Source of the DNA: Euprymna scolopes
Taxonomy: Eukaryota > Mollusca > Cephalopoda > Sepiida > Sepiolidae
DNA length: 24,841 bases
Direction: 5' to 3'
Assembly (NCBI GenBank): GCA_024364805.1
Contig: CM044491.1
Location: 121,076,802 to 121,101,642 of the forward strand
Shown: piece by piece, positions 1 to 9,716 of the stretch
How positions within the stretch are numbered: the stretch's first letter is position 1
Layout of the letters: every line of letters begins with the position of its first letter
Made by a program: the position numbers and the translations under genes
The notes under the pieces: model-generated
Told to the model about the DNA's origin: nothing
Seen by the model: only the letters and a program-made list of their open reading frames with translations
Database searches by the model: none

Positions 1-27
1 TGGGCAACGCCGGGCACCGATTGCTAG
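1..27 (+). mobile_element. Helitron 3' terminus (cut by window edge)
   Basis: The first bases read GGGCAACGCCGGGCACC, then GATTG and CTAG at 24-27, followed by T. A short GC-rich hairpin a few bases before a terminal CTRR, inserted before a T, is the standard 3' end of Helitron rolling-circle transposons. The GGGCAACGCCGGG core is one I know from invertebrate Helitron ends. Half of the hairpin lies outside the window, so the stem cannot be fully checked. No Rep/helicase coding sequence is visible, and the element may be non-autonomous. Confidence 0.55.
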
Positions 28-939
28 TAATACTATAAAATAGTGAACGCTTTGACGAATCGATACAAGAAAACATAAGCAATTGTTTAAATTGTACATT
101 TACAATAATTGTTACTGCAATTTATCACTTAGCGAGATTCCCCTGTCGTACGGTAACAGATACACGCTACAATTTTCCCATCAACATAAAAAATGCCATT
201 TAAAGAAATACCGCTCAAAATCAAAAACTGTCTGCGTGTGTGTTGACATAACATGAATCGAATCGACCAATTAAATGATGATACGAAGGCAACATTCTCC
301 GTGGACCAAAAGCGATCGTCTGCCTATTATTTTCAGACGAAATTCAATAAAATATTGAATGCCTCAAAAAAAGAAAATAATAATATTAAAATCTTTTTAC
401 AAAATTCTGGAAAAATACAGTATAATCTGTTTTTAGAAAATATTGTGGTTTAATTATTATTAATTAGAGCATAAGAAAAGGGAAAGATTTCATGAAATTA
501 AAAATAAATTCTATTATAAAATTAAATAGAATTTATTCTAAATAAAATAAGAAATAAAAATATATTTCCGAGAACAATATAAGGAAATATTTGGAAATTA
601 TAAGAGAAGACATAAATTGAAATTCTAACTGAAAATATACTCATAGTTGATGTAAAAATATCAGAAAACAAAGCAGTTTTAATGTAGTTTTTTTTGTAAT
701 CGGTATAGGTTTCCATAGTTTGATAAAGCTTACAATTTAAGATGGCATCTGCCAATGATGTTATCGAACTCGTCATAAAGCTTGAATTATTTGAAATTAT
801 TTGAAATGCAAATATTGATATTCGAATATTTTTGCATATTCTGAAGTACAATACTTAATAAAATCATTTTTAACGGAGAGTAGAGAGCGCATTGTGGATG
901 CGTTATTCTCGCTTCACTTAATTTGTTACTCTGTCCTCA
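28..939. other. AT-rich stretch without a recognised gene
   Basis: This is unique-looking AT-rich sequence. A 66-codon ATG-started frame at 253-453 (+) is rich in Asn, Lys and Ile, resembles no family I know and shows no splice or promoter context. A 109-codon minus-strand frame at 522-851 is dominated by Ile, Phe and Ser, as expected from AT-rich DNA. I see no RNA gene or transposon end here apart from the Helitron terminus at the left edge. Confidence 0.5.
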
Positions 940-1840
940 TTTTTTAATTAGTGATTTTTCTGACAAAGGCTTTTGATAGGGTATGACATAAAGGTTTACT
1001 TCACAAAATCTCCAGCTATGGTATAGCTGGAAATGTCTTCTCAATTATTAAATCTTTTCTTTCTGATAAGTTCATAAGAGTAGTAGTTGATGGGCAAAAA
1101 TCAGAAGCTCACAGTATTAATGCTGGAGTACCTCAGGGGTCCATTCTTGGTCCAACACTCTTCCTGATCTAGATTAATGATCTTCCAAATCACATCCTTA
1201 CATCATTCGTAGACATTTATGCTGATAACACTATCATCTATGGTAGTACATCTAAGACCACAAATGACCAAGTTCTCGCTGATTCTCTCTCCTCTGATTT
1301 TCAGTACGTGGTACAATGGGTGAAGGAGTGGCTGGTTACTTTTAATGCATCTTAAATCAAGCTTTTATCTTTATATCATTAACGTTCTGATCCCCACCTG
1401 GCATCAATTGATATGAATGGCCCTCGTCTTAGGTAGGCCTCATGTTTTGACAAGCTTCTAGGCTTGACCTTTACTGCTGATCTGAAATGGAACACATACA
1501 CCAAATCTGTTGCCAATGCCGCTGGAAAAAAGGTGTGATCTTTCTATCGATCCAATAGATATCTCACTAATGATGCAATTTTCTATCTATATAAGAGCCA
1601 GATTCGTCTAAGGATGGAGTACTGTTGCCAGATTCGGGCAGGAGCTGCTAGAAAGACTTGTTCTGCCTTGATAGAGTTCAAAATAGACTTCGTAGCCTCG
1701 TAGATGATGTCATTTTCTCTTTCCTGCAGCCTCTATTTCACAGAAGAGATGTTGCGAGTTTGTCTCTGCTTTATTGTTATTTTCATGGCAAGTGCTCGAG
1801 TGCCGAATTAATGGTTTTGCCGCGTTCGAATTTTGTTATT
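940..1840 (+). mobile_element. 5'-truncated Jockey/CR1-group LINE, copy A (dead)
   Basis: Translated pieces follow a LINE reverse transcriptase in order: KAFDRV near 967, HKGLLHKISSYGIAGN, KSFLS, then INAGVPQGSILGP near 1120, an INDLP motif near 1170, the active-site region YADNT near 1218, QWVKEWLVTFNAS, LLGLTFTADLKWN, and the C-terminal IRLRMEYCCQI near 1605 and HRRDVASLSLLY near 1742. The 5' half (endonuclease and fingers) is missing. In-frame stops include TGA where VWH is expected, TAG just before INDLP, and TAA after VTFNAS; the frame changes near 1670. The catalytic pair reads Asp-Asn (1224-1229) instead of Asp-Asp. The end is blurred by a T-rich run, and the diagnostic 3' tail of copies B and C is not seen. 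The clade within the Jockey/CR1 group is uncertain. Confidence 0.85.
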
Positions 1841-2167
1841 TTTCTCTTTTTTTTTAATAGTATTTTGAAAGTGTTTATTGTAATATTTTTCCTTCTTTTT
1901 GTTTTTTTTTGTTTTGTTTTTTTAGTTTTTGCCCTCTTTCCAGGCTTAATTATTTCTTCACTTACAGCTTAATCTTCACAGAAAAACATGCGTTAAAAGC
2001 ATCCTAGTGTCTAATATACTCTCTTCGTTGTTTCTTCTCTTCTGTTTTTGTGTTTTGTTGTTTTTTTATGTTGTGTGAATATATAAAGGTACAAATGTAG
2101 GGCAACCAGGTAATTTATATTCCGCGGTATAAAGAAGGGAAAATATAAACAATGACGATTCATGGAG
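1841..2167. other. T-rich spacer, no gene
   Basis: A run of T-rich DNA (about 1841-2070) follows LINE copy A, and then a short mixed-composition stretch. The hydrophobic open frame running through it is a by-product of the T-richness. I see no splice-site-bounded exon or RNA gene. Confidence 0.5.
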
Positions 2168-2218
<51 letters not shown>

Positions 2219-2243
2219 CAATAATAATAACAACAACAACAAC

Positions 2244-2280
<37 letters not shown>
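2168..2280. repeat. Compound triplet microsatellite (TAC)n-(AAC/AAT)n
   Basis: About 17 TAC/ACT units (2168-2218) pass directly into AAT, then CAA and again AAT units up to 2280. Long Leu, Ile, Val, Ser or Thr runs in translations on both strands are frames through this array and not proteins. Confidence 0.95.
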
Positions 2281-2470
2281 GCTCGTGGGGTTTTGAAAAT
2301 TCCACACCGGACTCTTTTATATGTAATATATTGATGTTTGCATCTGTGGATGTTAAGCATAAATGAAGACACCCTGATATTATTGTCGCACTTTTGTTAA
2401 AACCGCAAAAGTATAAAGAAAAAAAATGGAGGGTAGTAATAATGACAAAGCTGTGTGTGTAATTGTCTAA
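2281..2470. other. 190-bp spacer between triplet arrays
   Basis: Non-repetitive sequence bounded on both sides by CAA/AAT triplet arrays. I cannot assign it to a family. Its position between two arrays suggests another insertion relic or an interrupted microsatellite. Confidence 0.4.
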
Positions 2471-2530
2471 ACAACAACAACAACAATAGTAATAATAATG
2501 ATAATAATAATAATAACACAACAACAATAA
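2471..2530. repeat. Imperfect (CAA)n/(AAT)n array at 5' side of LINE copy 1
   Basis: CAA units are followed by AAT units with a few substitutions, ending in ACAACAATAA just before the first base alignable with the downstream LINE (2531). It is the upstream triplet flank of R4/Dong-type copy 1. Confidence 0.9.
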
Positions 2531-4353
2531 GACCTGTTATATATAGATCGAAACATCCCAAAGGAGGTAAAAAGGAGGAGAAAGAATTTAGCCATGGCAT
2601 AAATCGACTACAAAAAATGGTACGACAGGAGACCCCTCCCCAACAATGGATAATAGAATGCCTTAAAATGTATAAAATACCAAGCAAGATCATCAACGTA
2701 ATAGAAAATGCAATGAAAACATAGAGACTGGAATTGACATCTGATGGACAACACATAACAAAAATTAATATACAAAGAGGCATCTTCCAAGGAGATTCAC
2801 TGTCACCACTACTGTTCATCATAGCAATGATGCCCTTGAACAATATTCTGAAAAAGTATCAAGCCGGATACAAGTTCTTCAATTCAGAGGAAAACTGAAC
2901 CATCTGATGTACATGGACGATTTGAAACGTTTTGCAAGAACGGACAGTGAGCTAGAGACAATAATTAACACCACCAGGATCTTCAGCCCAGATATCCAAA
3001 TGGAATTTGGAATGAAAGAGTGCACACTACAAGTTATAAGAAAGGGAAAACTGGAAACGACAGAAGGCATAAAACAACCAAAGCAAACGGAGATGAGGGC
3101 ACTGGAAGAAAAAGATGACTAAAAATACTTGGGAATTCTGGAAGCGGACACCATCTAAGCAACAGAAATGAAAGAGAGAATTGGAAAGGAATACATCAGG
3201 AGACCAATAACAATTCTAGAAACTAAATTATATAGAAGAAACCTAATAAAAGGTATAAACACAAGGGCAGTATCACTAGTGAGATACTCTGGACCGTTTA
3301 TAGGATGAACAAAAGAAGAACTCAGACAGTTCGACCAGAAAACCAGGAAACTCATGACCATGCACAATGCCTTACACCCAATGGACGATGTTCACCGACT
3401 CTACGCGAAAATAAAAGAAGGCAGGAGAGGACTAGTTTGTATAGAAGACTGCGTGAATGACCCAGAAAATAATTAGAAAAATACATAATGCAAAACACTG
3501 AAAGGATTATAATGGCAGCGAAAGACCCTGAAAAAAAAACAACAAAACAGAAAACAGAGACACAAATGACAAAACGGGAAAAGAAAGATGGGAAGCGAAA
3601 CAACTGTACGAATGATTCATGAAAATGACAAAATATAAGAATAACGAAAACACCTGGACATGGATGAGAAAAGGACATATAAACCGAGAAATTGAATCTC
3701 TAATAATTGCACCACAAGATAACTCGATAAGAACCAACCATATCAAAGCAAAAATCGATAAAACACAAGAAAACAGCGAATGCCGAATCTCTGGACAAAG
3801 AGAGGAAACTATAAACCATATAGTATGTGAATGCAGCAAACTGGCCCAAAAGGAATACAAAAACAGGCACGACCAAGTGGGGAGGGCGGTACAGTGGGAA
3901 TTGTGCAAACGGCTGCATTTTAAACGTATAGACAAATAGTACAAGCATAAACCCGCAACAGTATACGAAAATAAGAACAACAAAATCTCATGGGACGTGG
4001 ACATACAGACGGACAAACCCATCCAAGCAAGAAGACATGATGTCCTAATAATTAACAAGAAAGAAAAATCCTGTCAAATCGTAGATTTTGCTGTTCCAGC
4101 TAACCACAGGGTTAGTATAAAAGAAAAGGAGAAACGGGGCAAATACACAGAGATAGCCAGAGAGTTAAAAGGGATCTGAATGATGAAGAAAATCAAAATA
4201 ATACCGATAATAGTAGGAGCACTAGGAACAATTCCGAAAAACTTTGGAAAAAGAATGGGAGAAATTGGAATCAGAGGAATGGCTGCAAAAATACAACGGC
4301 TAACGATAATGAAAACGGCTGAAATACTAATAAAACCCTTGAATGCAATATAA
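2531..4353 (+). pseudogene. RT-RLE polyprotein remnant, LINE copy 1
   Basis: Order of remnants: QQWIIECLKMYK near 2641; GIFQGDSLSPLLFI near 2780; YMDDLK at 2910 with the Asp-Asp pair intact (2916-2921); KYLGILEADTI; GLVCIEDCVND near 3430; NTWTWMRKGH near 3650; a zinc knuckle beginning CRIS at 3781, where the second Cys is Ser (copy 2 has CRLC), then HIVCEC; WDVDIQTDKPIQARRHDV near 3994; VDFAVPANHRV at 4081; and PIIVGALGTIPK. The RLE Pro-Asp is His-Asp here (Asp codon 4039), while the downstream Asp of VDF is kept. Frames change near 2893, near 3468 and before 3619. Several stops replace Trp (2722, 3305, 3937, 4177). It lacks the N-terminal part of the RT. It cannot encode a working enzyme. 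Confidence 0.85.
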
Positions 4354-4785
4354 TGAATAAGCGTTACAGGGAATGAAGACTACTTAAGCTGCATATCTAC
4401 AAGTTCTACACTCCCATCACGCATCCCCCCATTGTCTCATCACCATTCTCACCAAAAAGTGATACCAAAAAGCTGAGAAGGGTCAAGGAGGATGGAAAGA
4501 CCGAGGAGAGAGCGCTGATGAGACCTCCGCTGGATAAGCGCGAAGAGAACTGGGATCTTGGGGAGGCTTAGTGCCACTTAAATTCCAGTATAGACCAATG
4601 GCCGCTGCCAACGATAAATCAATGGTAAGATGCTGTTGCGATGACGCAAATTTATTTGGCAATGCTATCGAAGGAGGTGGAGATAGCTGAACGTCTGGGG
4701 ATACCTGTTGTCACTCAGCTTTCAAAGAACACCACAGGTTTCCAATCAGATCTTTGATCACTTGTGTGAAAGCTCCTTGTGAGCC
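4354..4785 (+). other. 3' UTR of R4/Dong-type LINE copy 1
   Basis: A non-coding segment aligned to 8575-9036 of copy 2 and more weakly to 16921-17233 and 17321-17613. Shared landmarks are CTGGGATCTTGGGGAGGCTT near 4550, the TAAATTCCAG block near 4578, AATCAATGGTAAG near 4617, a GTTGCGAT block near 4634, and the terminal GTGTGAAAGCTCCTTG. In this LINE type the 3' UTR RNA is what the RT recognises for target-primed synthesis, which would explain conserved islands in otherwise decayed copies. Confidence 0.7.

Positions 4786-4852
<67 letters not shown>
4786..4852. repeat. (AAT)22 microsatellite between LINE copies 1 and 2
   Basis: An essentially pure AAT array of about 67 bases. It starts directly at the 3' end of copy 1 and ends directly at the 5' end of copy 2, so it is shared by the two copies. 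The poly-Ile frame through it is not a protein. Confidence 0.97.
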
Positions 4853-6348
4853 GGAACAGAAAGGATTAGAGAAAGGAAAAAAGAGGGACACTACCTGCTA
4901 TACATAGATCAAAAGATCCTAAGGGAGGTAAAAAGAAGGAGAAAGAATTTAGCCATAGCATGGATCGGCTACTAAAAAGCGTACGACAGGATCCCCAATG
5001 CATGGATAATAGAATGCCTAAAAATGTATAAAATGTCAAACAGGAATATCAACGTGATTGAAAATGCAATAAGAACATGGAGACGGGAACTGACAGCTGA
5101 TGGACAACACATAACAAAAATTTACATACAAAGAGGCATTTTCCAAGAAGATTCACTATAATCATTACTATTCATCGTAGCTATGGTAATTTGAACAATA
5201 TACTGAGAAAGTGCCAAGCTGGATACAAGTTCTTGATACAGAGAAAAAATTAACCATGGACGATCTGAAACTTTTTGCAAATGCCGAAAAGAAGCTAAAG
5301 ACACTTATAAACACTACCAGGATCTTCAGCCAGGACATCCAAATGAAGTTTAGCATGGAAAATGCGGATTACTAGTTATAAAAAAGGAAAAACTGGAGAC
5401 GACAGATGGCATGGAACTACCCAACCAAACGGAGATGAGGGCACTAGGGGCAAAAAAGACGCCTATAAATATTTGTGAATTCTAGAAGCAAACACCATCA
5501 AAGCAACAGAAATGAAAAAGACAATTGTAAAGGAATAGCTAAAGAAAAATGAAAACGTCTTGAAACAAATTTATGTAGCAGAAACCTAATAAAAGGTATA
5601 AGTACATGGGCAGTATAACTATTAAGACACTCTGGGCCGTTCATATGGTTGGACTAAAGAAGAACTGTAACAGCCCGGTCAGAAAACGAGGAAACTCATG
5701 ACCATGCACAAAGGACGATGTTGACCGACTCTACGCGAAAAGAAAAGAAGGCGGGAGAGGACTAGTTTGTATAGAAGACTGTGTGAATGACCCAAAAAAG
5801 AATTAGAAAAGTACATTATGCAAAACACTTAAAGGATAATAATGGCAGCGAGAAACCCTGAAAAAAAAACGAGAAAACAAAAAACAGAGAGACAAAGGAT
5901 ACGACGATAAAAGAAAATCGGAAGAAAAACAACTACACGGAAGATTCATAAGGATGACAAAAGATGAGAAGAATAAAAAACACTTGGACATGGATGCGAA
6001 AAGGATATTATATCAAAGCAAAAAATGACAAAACACAAGAAAACAGCAAATGCAGACTTTGTGGACAAAGAGACGAAACGATAAACCATATAGTAAGCGA
6101 ATGCAGCAAACTAGCCAAAAAGAAATACAAGACAGGCATAACCAAGTGGGGAAAGCAGTATACTGGGAATTATGCAAACAACTGCATCTCGAACGCACAT
6201 ACACATGCTATAAGCATAAACGGGCAACAATGCTTAAAAACGAACATCACATAATCCTATGGGACATGGACATACAAACAGATAAACCCATCACAGCATA
6301 AAGACCGAATGTCGAAATAATTATCAAAAAAGAAAAGTCCCGTCAAAA
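4853..6348 (+). pseudogene. RT and zinc-knuckle remnant, LINE copy 2
   Basis: Visible pieces: LLYIDQKILREVKRRRKNLA near 4891; AWIIECLKMYKMS near 5000; RTWRRELTADGQHI near 5073; TMDDLK near 5253 with Asp-Asp kept (5259-5264) although the residues just before it are lost; LVCIEDCVND near 5762; NTWTWMRKG near 5979; and a complete zinc knuckle CRLCGQRDETINHIVSEC from 6051 (C-x2-C-x8-H-x4-C). The start of the RLE domain reads AxRPNV near 6296, with Asn where the catalytic Asp is expected. The frame changes several times. The sequence stops at the insertion point inside the RLE domain, and the rest resumes after 8302. Confidence 0.85.
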
Positions 6349-6458
6349 GCAGCATGCATACTGCAGATTTAACCGACATAAGTCCAGTTCAAACAGACTG
6401 AAGTATATAGAAGCTAGAAATAACGTTAAGAAAGAAATAGCGATAGCTGAGAGAATTT

Positions 6459-7264
6459 AAGGAAACCATTAAAAAACTTATCGAAGCACAAAAACTAGGA
6501 ACTCCAGACTTCTGGAAAATCTACAACAGTGTAGTAAATAATGGGCAATCAACAATTCCCCCACTAACCAACAATCACGAGGTTGTCTCCTCAGCAACAC
6601 AGAAGGCTAACATGCTTGCCAATCGCTTTGCCTCAAACTCCACACTGGACCCTTCCAACCACCCCCTACCTGACTTTCCTATGCGGACAGGCGCCACGCT
6701 AGACGATCTGAAAATCACCCCTGCTCAGGTGCATGCTATCATAAAAAACCTTGACACTTCAAAAGCATGTGGACCCGATCTCATCCATGCTTTGCTATTA
6801 AAAAAATGCTCAGCCGAAGTAGCTCCAGTTCTCTCCAAACTCTACAACAAATGCCTTAATGAAGCTGGCTTTCCGGGCTATTGGAAAAGTGCTTCTGTTG
6901 TACTAGCATTCAAGAATTCTGGCGAAAGGACTGACCCATCAAATTATCGCCCCATTAGCCTCCTCCCGTTTTTGCCAAAATATTTGAGACCTTAATTAAC
7001 CATGCTCTAGTCCATCACCTTACGGATGCTAAACTTCTAACTGACCGACAATATGGATTTAGACAAGCCTGTTCCACAGCAGACATCCTAACTGTAATCT
7101 CTGAACGTATATACCATTCACTGGACAAAGCGGGGGAGGGCAGAGCGGTAGCTCTATATATATATCTACGGCTTTTGACAGGGTATGGCATGAGGGTCTC
7201 CTCAGAAAAATTACATCATACGGTATCACTGGTAGAATACTTAACATAATTAAATCCTTCTTAG
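6459..7264 (+). pseudogene. LINE copy B, N-terminal RT remnant
   Basis: From 6459 the frame reads KETIKKLIEAQKLGTPDFWK, KANMLANRF, then DTSKACGPDLI near 6750 and SNYRPISLLP near 6936, both hallmarks of Jockey-superfamily RTs. The frame closes with TAA at 6993 because of an apparent one-base loss near 6968. VFAKIFETLINHALVHHL follows in another frame, then LLTDRQYGFRQACSTADIL near 7036 and GEGRAVAL. Around 7155-7170 a TATATA run replaces the expected ALDIS codons and shifts the frame again before AFDRVWHEGLL (7171). A few codons are missing near 7261-7265 before VVLDRRTSKQYD. A one-base shift also lies near 6458. Confidence 0.85.
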
Positions 7265-8230
7265 GTTGTCCTCGACCGTCGTACATCTAAACAATATGAT
7301 ATAAATGCGGGAGTGCCCCAGGGATCTATCCTTGGAACTCTACTGTTCCTGATATTCATAAATGACCTCCCTGACAAAATTGCCTCTGAGATGGGTATAT
7401 ATGCTAATGATACTACACTCTATAGCAGGTACGACAGGACGACGAATGAACACATTTCTAACGAAATGGCTGAAACACTAGAGGATGACCTCCAATCTGT
7501 AGTGGAATGGGGACAAAAATGGATGGTCACGTTCAATGCCGCCAAGACTAAACTAGTTTCATTCAATAATTACAAGAAACCCTCTCTACCACCTATAGCA
7601 ATGACCAATGACTCTTTATCTGAGAGTACATATTTGAAACTCCTTGGCCTAACGTTCACAGGAAACATGAGTTGGAACAATTACATTGAAGGCATAGCCA
7701 GGGCCGCTGCAAGAAAGGTGGGCTCTCTCTACCGTGCTAGAAAACTTCTAACACCCGAAAGTATCCTGTGCCTCTATAAGGCCACCATTCGCCTATGTAT
7801 GGAGTATTGCTGTCACATTTGGGCTGGTGCATCTGCTACTAGTCTCTCGCTCCTTGACAAGGTTCAAAAGAGAGTCGCAAACCTGATATGCCCTGAACTG
7901 GCATCTAAGCTTCAGCCTCTGTCCCATCGACGAAATGTTGCATCCCTCTGCCTGTTCTACAAGTATTATAGTGGTGAATGTTCTGACGAACTGCAGACAC
8001 TTGTGCCCCCACGACGTGAGCACCCTCAACAAACCCGACAGGCTGCTAAATCCCACCCCCACACTGTAGAGATCCCTAGATGTAAAAGATCGTTCTACTC
8101 CAATAGTTTCTTCCCCAGAACCGCTAGACTTTGGAATTCCATTCCAGGTCCCTACTTCCCCAACAGTACTGACGTGCAGAAGTTCAAGTGTAACGTGAAC
8201 CGACATCGTGCTGCCCAAATCTCTACATAG
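7265..8230 (+). pseudogene. LINE copy B, RT palm and C-terminal domain, long open frame
   Basis: An uninterrupted frame of about 320 codons. It contains NAGVPQGSILG (7303 on), INDLP near 7355, then YANDT at 7400. The RT catalytic Asp-Asp is Asn-Asp (codons 7406-7411), so the frame is open but the enzyme should be inactive. Further on are EWGQKWMVTFNAAKTKLVSF, LLGLTFTGNMSWN, the C-terminal MEYCCHIWAG near 7799, HRRNVASLCLFYKYY near 7927, and a basic tail with RTARLWNSIPG. There is no start codon of its own; it is the 3' part of the LINE ORF2-type protein. Alternative: the Asn could be a recent or sequencing change. Confidence 0.88.
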
Positions 8231-8301
8231 TACTCCAGTAGCCCCCTACACCAAAGTGGCAATTTGCCTTGTTTGGGGTGAAAATGTAATAAAAGTAAAA
8301 A

Positions 8302-9036
8302 ATTTTACTGTTCCAGTTGACCACTGAGTGAATATCAAAGAAATGGAAAAACGGAGCAAATACACATAGCTAGCCAGAGAGCCGAAAGGAATATGGATGA
8401 TGAAGAAAATCAGGATAATACCTATAATAGTAGGAGCACTAGGAACAATTCCTAAAGGCTTTGAAAAAGGATTGGCAGAAATTGGAAATCAGAGAAATTG
8501 CTGGAAAGATACAACTAAGTACAATAATGAAAACAGCTGAAATATTAAGGGAAACCCTTAGATGTGGAGACTAAAATACATGAGCCACATGAGCGGACCA
8601 GACAAACTGGTGTGGAGACAAAATATGAAGAAGGGTTATATGGAACTAAGAACATTAAAGCTGCATATCTATAGGTCGGCTGTCCCCTCCCCTCTCCCAT
8701 TTCCCCATCACCCCTCCCCAAAAAAGAGTAATACCAAATAGCTGAGAAGAATCAAAGAGGATGAAAAGACCAAGGAGAGAGTACTGACCTGGACAAACGT
8801 TGAGAGAACTGGGACTTTGGGGAGGCTTATTGCCACTCAAATTCCAGTGGAGTCCAATGGCAGCTGCCAGCAAGAAATCAATGGTAAGCGGCGGTTGCGA
8901 TAACCCAAATCTATTTGCAAATTTTACCGAAAGAGGTGAGGAGTACTCGAAACCTGGGAAGGCTTGTTGTCACTCAGCTTCCAGGGAACACCACAGGTTA
9001 TTGTCAATCTGATGACCTGTGTGAAAGCTCCTTGTT
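8302..9036 (+). pseudogene. RLE C-terminus and 3' UTR of LINE copy 2, downstream of the insert
   Basis: The sequence resumes with FTVPVDH-like and KEMEKRSKYT-like codons, then RIWMMKKIRIIPIIVGALGT near 8390 and a short EIGN-like end before 8574. From there it follows the 3' UTR of copy 1. Shared blocks are GACTTTGGGGAGGCTTATTG near 8813, AATTCCAGTGGAG, GAAATCAATGGTAAG near 8872, the GTTGCGATAACCCAAAT block and the terminal GTGTGAAAGCTCCTTG (9019-9034). Confidence 0.8.
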
Positions 9037-9050
9037 AATTAATAATAATA
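9037..9050. repeat. Short AAT tract at 3' end of LINE copy 2
   Basis: AATT followed by AATAATAATA directly after the LINE terminus GTGTGAAAGCTCCTTGTT. It is much shorter than the array at 4786-4852 but of the same triplet, and gives copy 2 an AAT flank on both sides. Confidence 0.7.
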
Positions 9051-9716
9051 TGAAATTTCATTTTAATCCTTATTTTTATCTTTATTCTTGAATACGGAAG
9101 CCAATCAATATACTCAATGAACACGATTCTATCACATATACTTTTAAATAAATACAAACACGGATCCAGAGTGAGTAAAAATTGCTAAAATTATAAAATC
9201 TGATTCTATATACACATCCCATCTCAAAAGAAACAACAGTCATATCCAAAAGCGTGTGATGCTAGCCTCGGTTGGTTCCACAAAAACAGTCGCCAAGTTC
9301 AAGATAAATATAGTTCGAAATAATGAAACATTATTTTCGCAGTTATTATTTTTAAGAGAAAAAAAGTTATAATAAAACTGGATCAATATTCACAAAACCT
9401 GTATAAACTTATATTTTGTGGTGTTAAATATAATTTGAAAGTTGAATTTATTTCATAGTATCGCTTTAATAAACATTACTACTGGTAATAATATTGGTAT
9501 AAAAACATTGCTTCTATATATAAAAAGTACGAGAAACAACTTACAAATGAATTATAGGCCTTATAAATTTAATATAGAATTTTTATGAAATAAATATCTA
9601 AATGCAGTAACTGCGTTGCATAGGTTTTTCAATCATTATGTATAGCGTAAATAAAAAATGTATTTGGTATTTTCGAATTAAGTGAACCTAATGTGTATTG
9701 ATGTAAATCTAGTTGG
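9051..9716. other. AT-rich spacer, nothing recognised
   Basis: About 670 bases of strongly AT-rich sequence between the LINE cluster and the 5S-like sequence. No reading frame of note, no tandem repeat beyond short A or T runs, and no transposon end that I can identify. Confidence 0.5.

Larger units (their letters stand above)
2531..4785 (+). mobile_element. 5'-truncated R4/Dong-type LINE, copy 1
   Basis: A non-LTR retrotransposon of the type with C-terminal zinc knuckle and restriction-like endonuclease (RLE). Coding remnants occupy 2531 to about 4353, then a 3' UTR to 4785 that ends GTGTGAAAGCTCCTTGTGAG and joins an AAT array. It lies head to tail with copy 2 (4853-9036). By eye the two 3' UTRs are roughly 80% identical over their best 100 bases. 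An AAT/CAA array is on the left and a pure AAT array on the right, which fits the known preference of Dong elements for TAA repeats. Placing it in R4/Dong rather than another RLE clade rests on remembered family features. Confidence 0.85.
6349..8301 (+). mobile_element. Jockey/CR1-group LINE, copy B, nested in LINE copy 2
   Basis: A 5'-truncated LINE without the AP endonuclease. It begins in the linker before the RT (YIEARNNVKKEIAIAERI near 6404), runs through RT and C-terminal domain to TAG at 8228, and ends with a short UTR: TACACCAAAGTGGCAATTTG, then GGGTGAAAATGTAATAAAA. The same 3' tail closes copy C at about 15325, which defines the true end of the family. No long target-site duplication is evident; a few A's on both sides are ambiguous. 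It is the best-preserved element here and must be younger than the copy it interrupts. Confidence 0.88.
4853..9036 (+). mobile_element. R4/Dong-type LINE, copy 2, split by a LINE insertion
   Basis: A second copy of the same family, with coding remnants 4853-6348 and 8302 to about 8574, then a 3' UTR to 9036 ending GTGTGAAAGCTCCTTGTT and followed by a short AAT tract. A Jockey/CR1-group LINE (6349 to about 8301) interrupts it. The interruption is proven by copy 1: CCCGTCAAAA before the insert and TTTTACTGTTCCAG after it are adjacent in copy 1 (TCCTGTCAAATCGTAGATTTTGCTGTTCCAG region, 4072-4101). Like copy 1 it begins in the middle of the RT domain, about 30-40 bases further 5'. Confidence 0.85.

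Noticed and set aside
253-453. 66-codon ATG frame as a host gene
   Set aside because: AT-rich composition, no recognisable motif and no splice or promoter context; length is within chance for such DNA.
2066-2843. Several long frames with poly-Leu, poly-Val, poly-Ile or poly-Ser runs on both strands
   Set aside because: They are translations of the TAC/CAA/AAT microsatellites and of the antisense strand of LINE copy 1.
3352-4058. Minus-strand frames of 108 and 183 codons with hydrophobic composition
   Set aside because: They are antisense to the RT/zinc-knuckle region of LINE copy 1 and reflect its A-rich coding strand.
7793-8218. Minus-strand 141-codon frame
   Set aside because: It is antisense to the intact 3' part of LINE copy B, with no features of its own.
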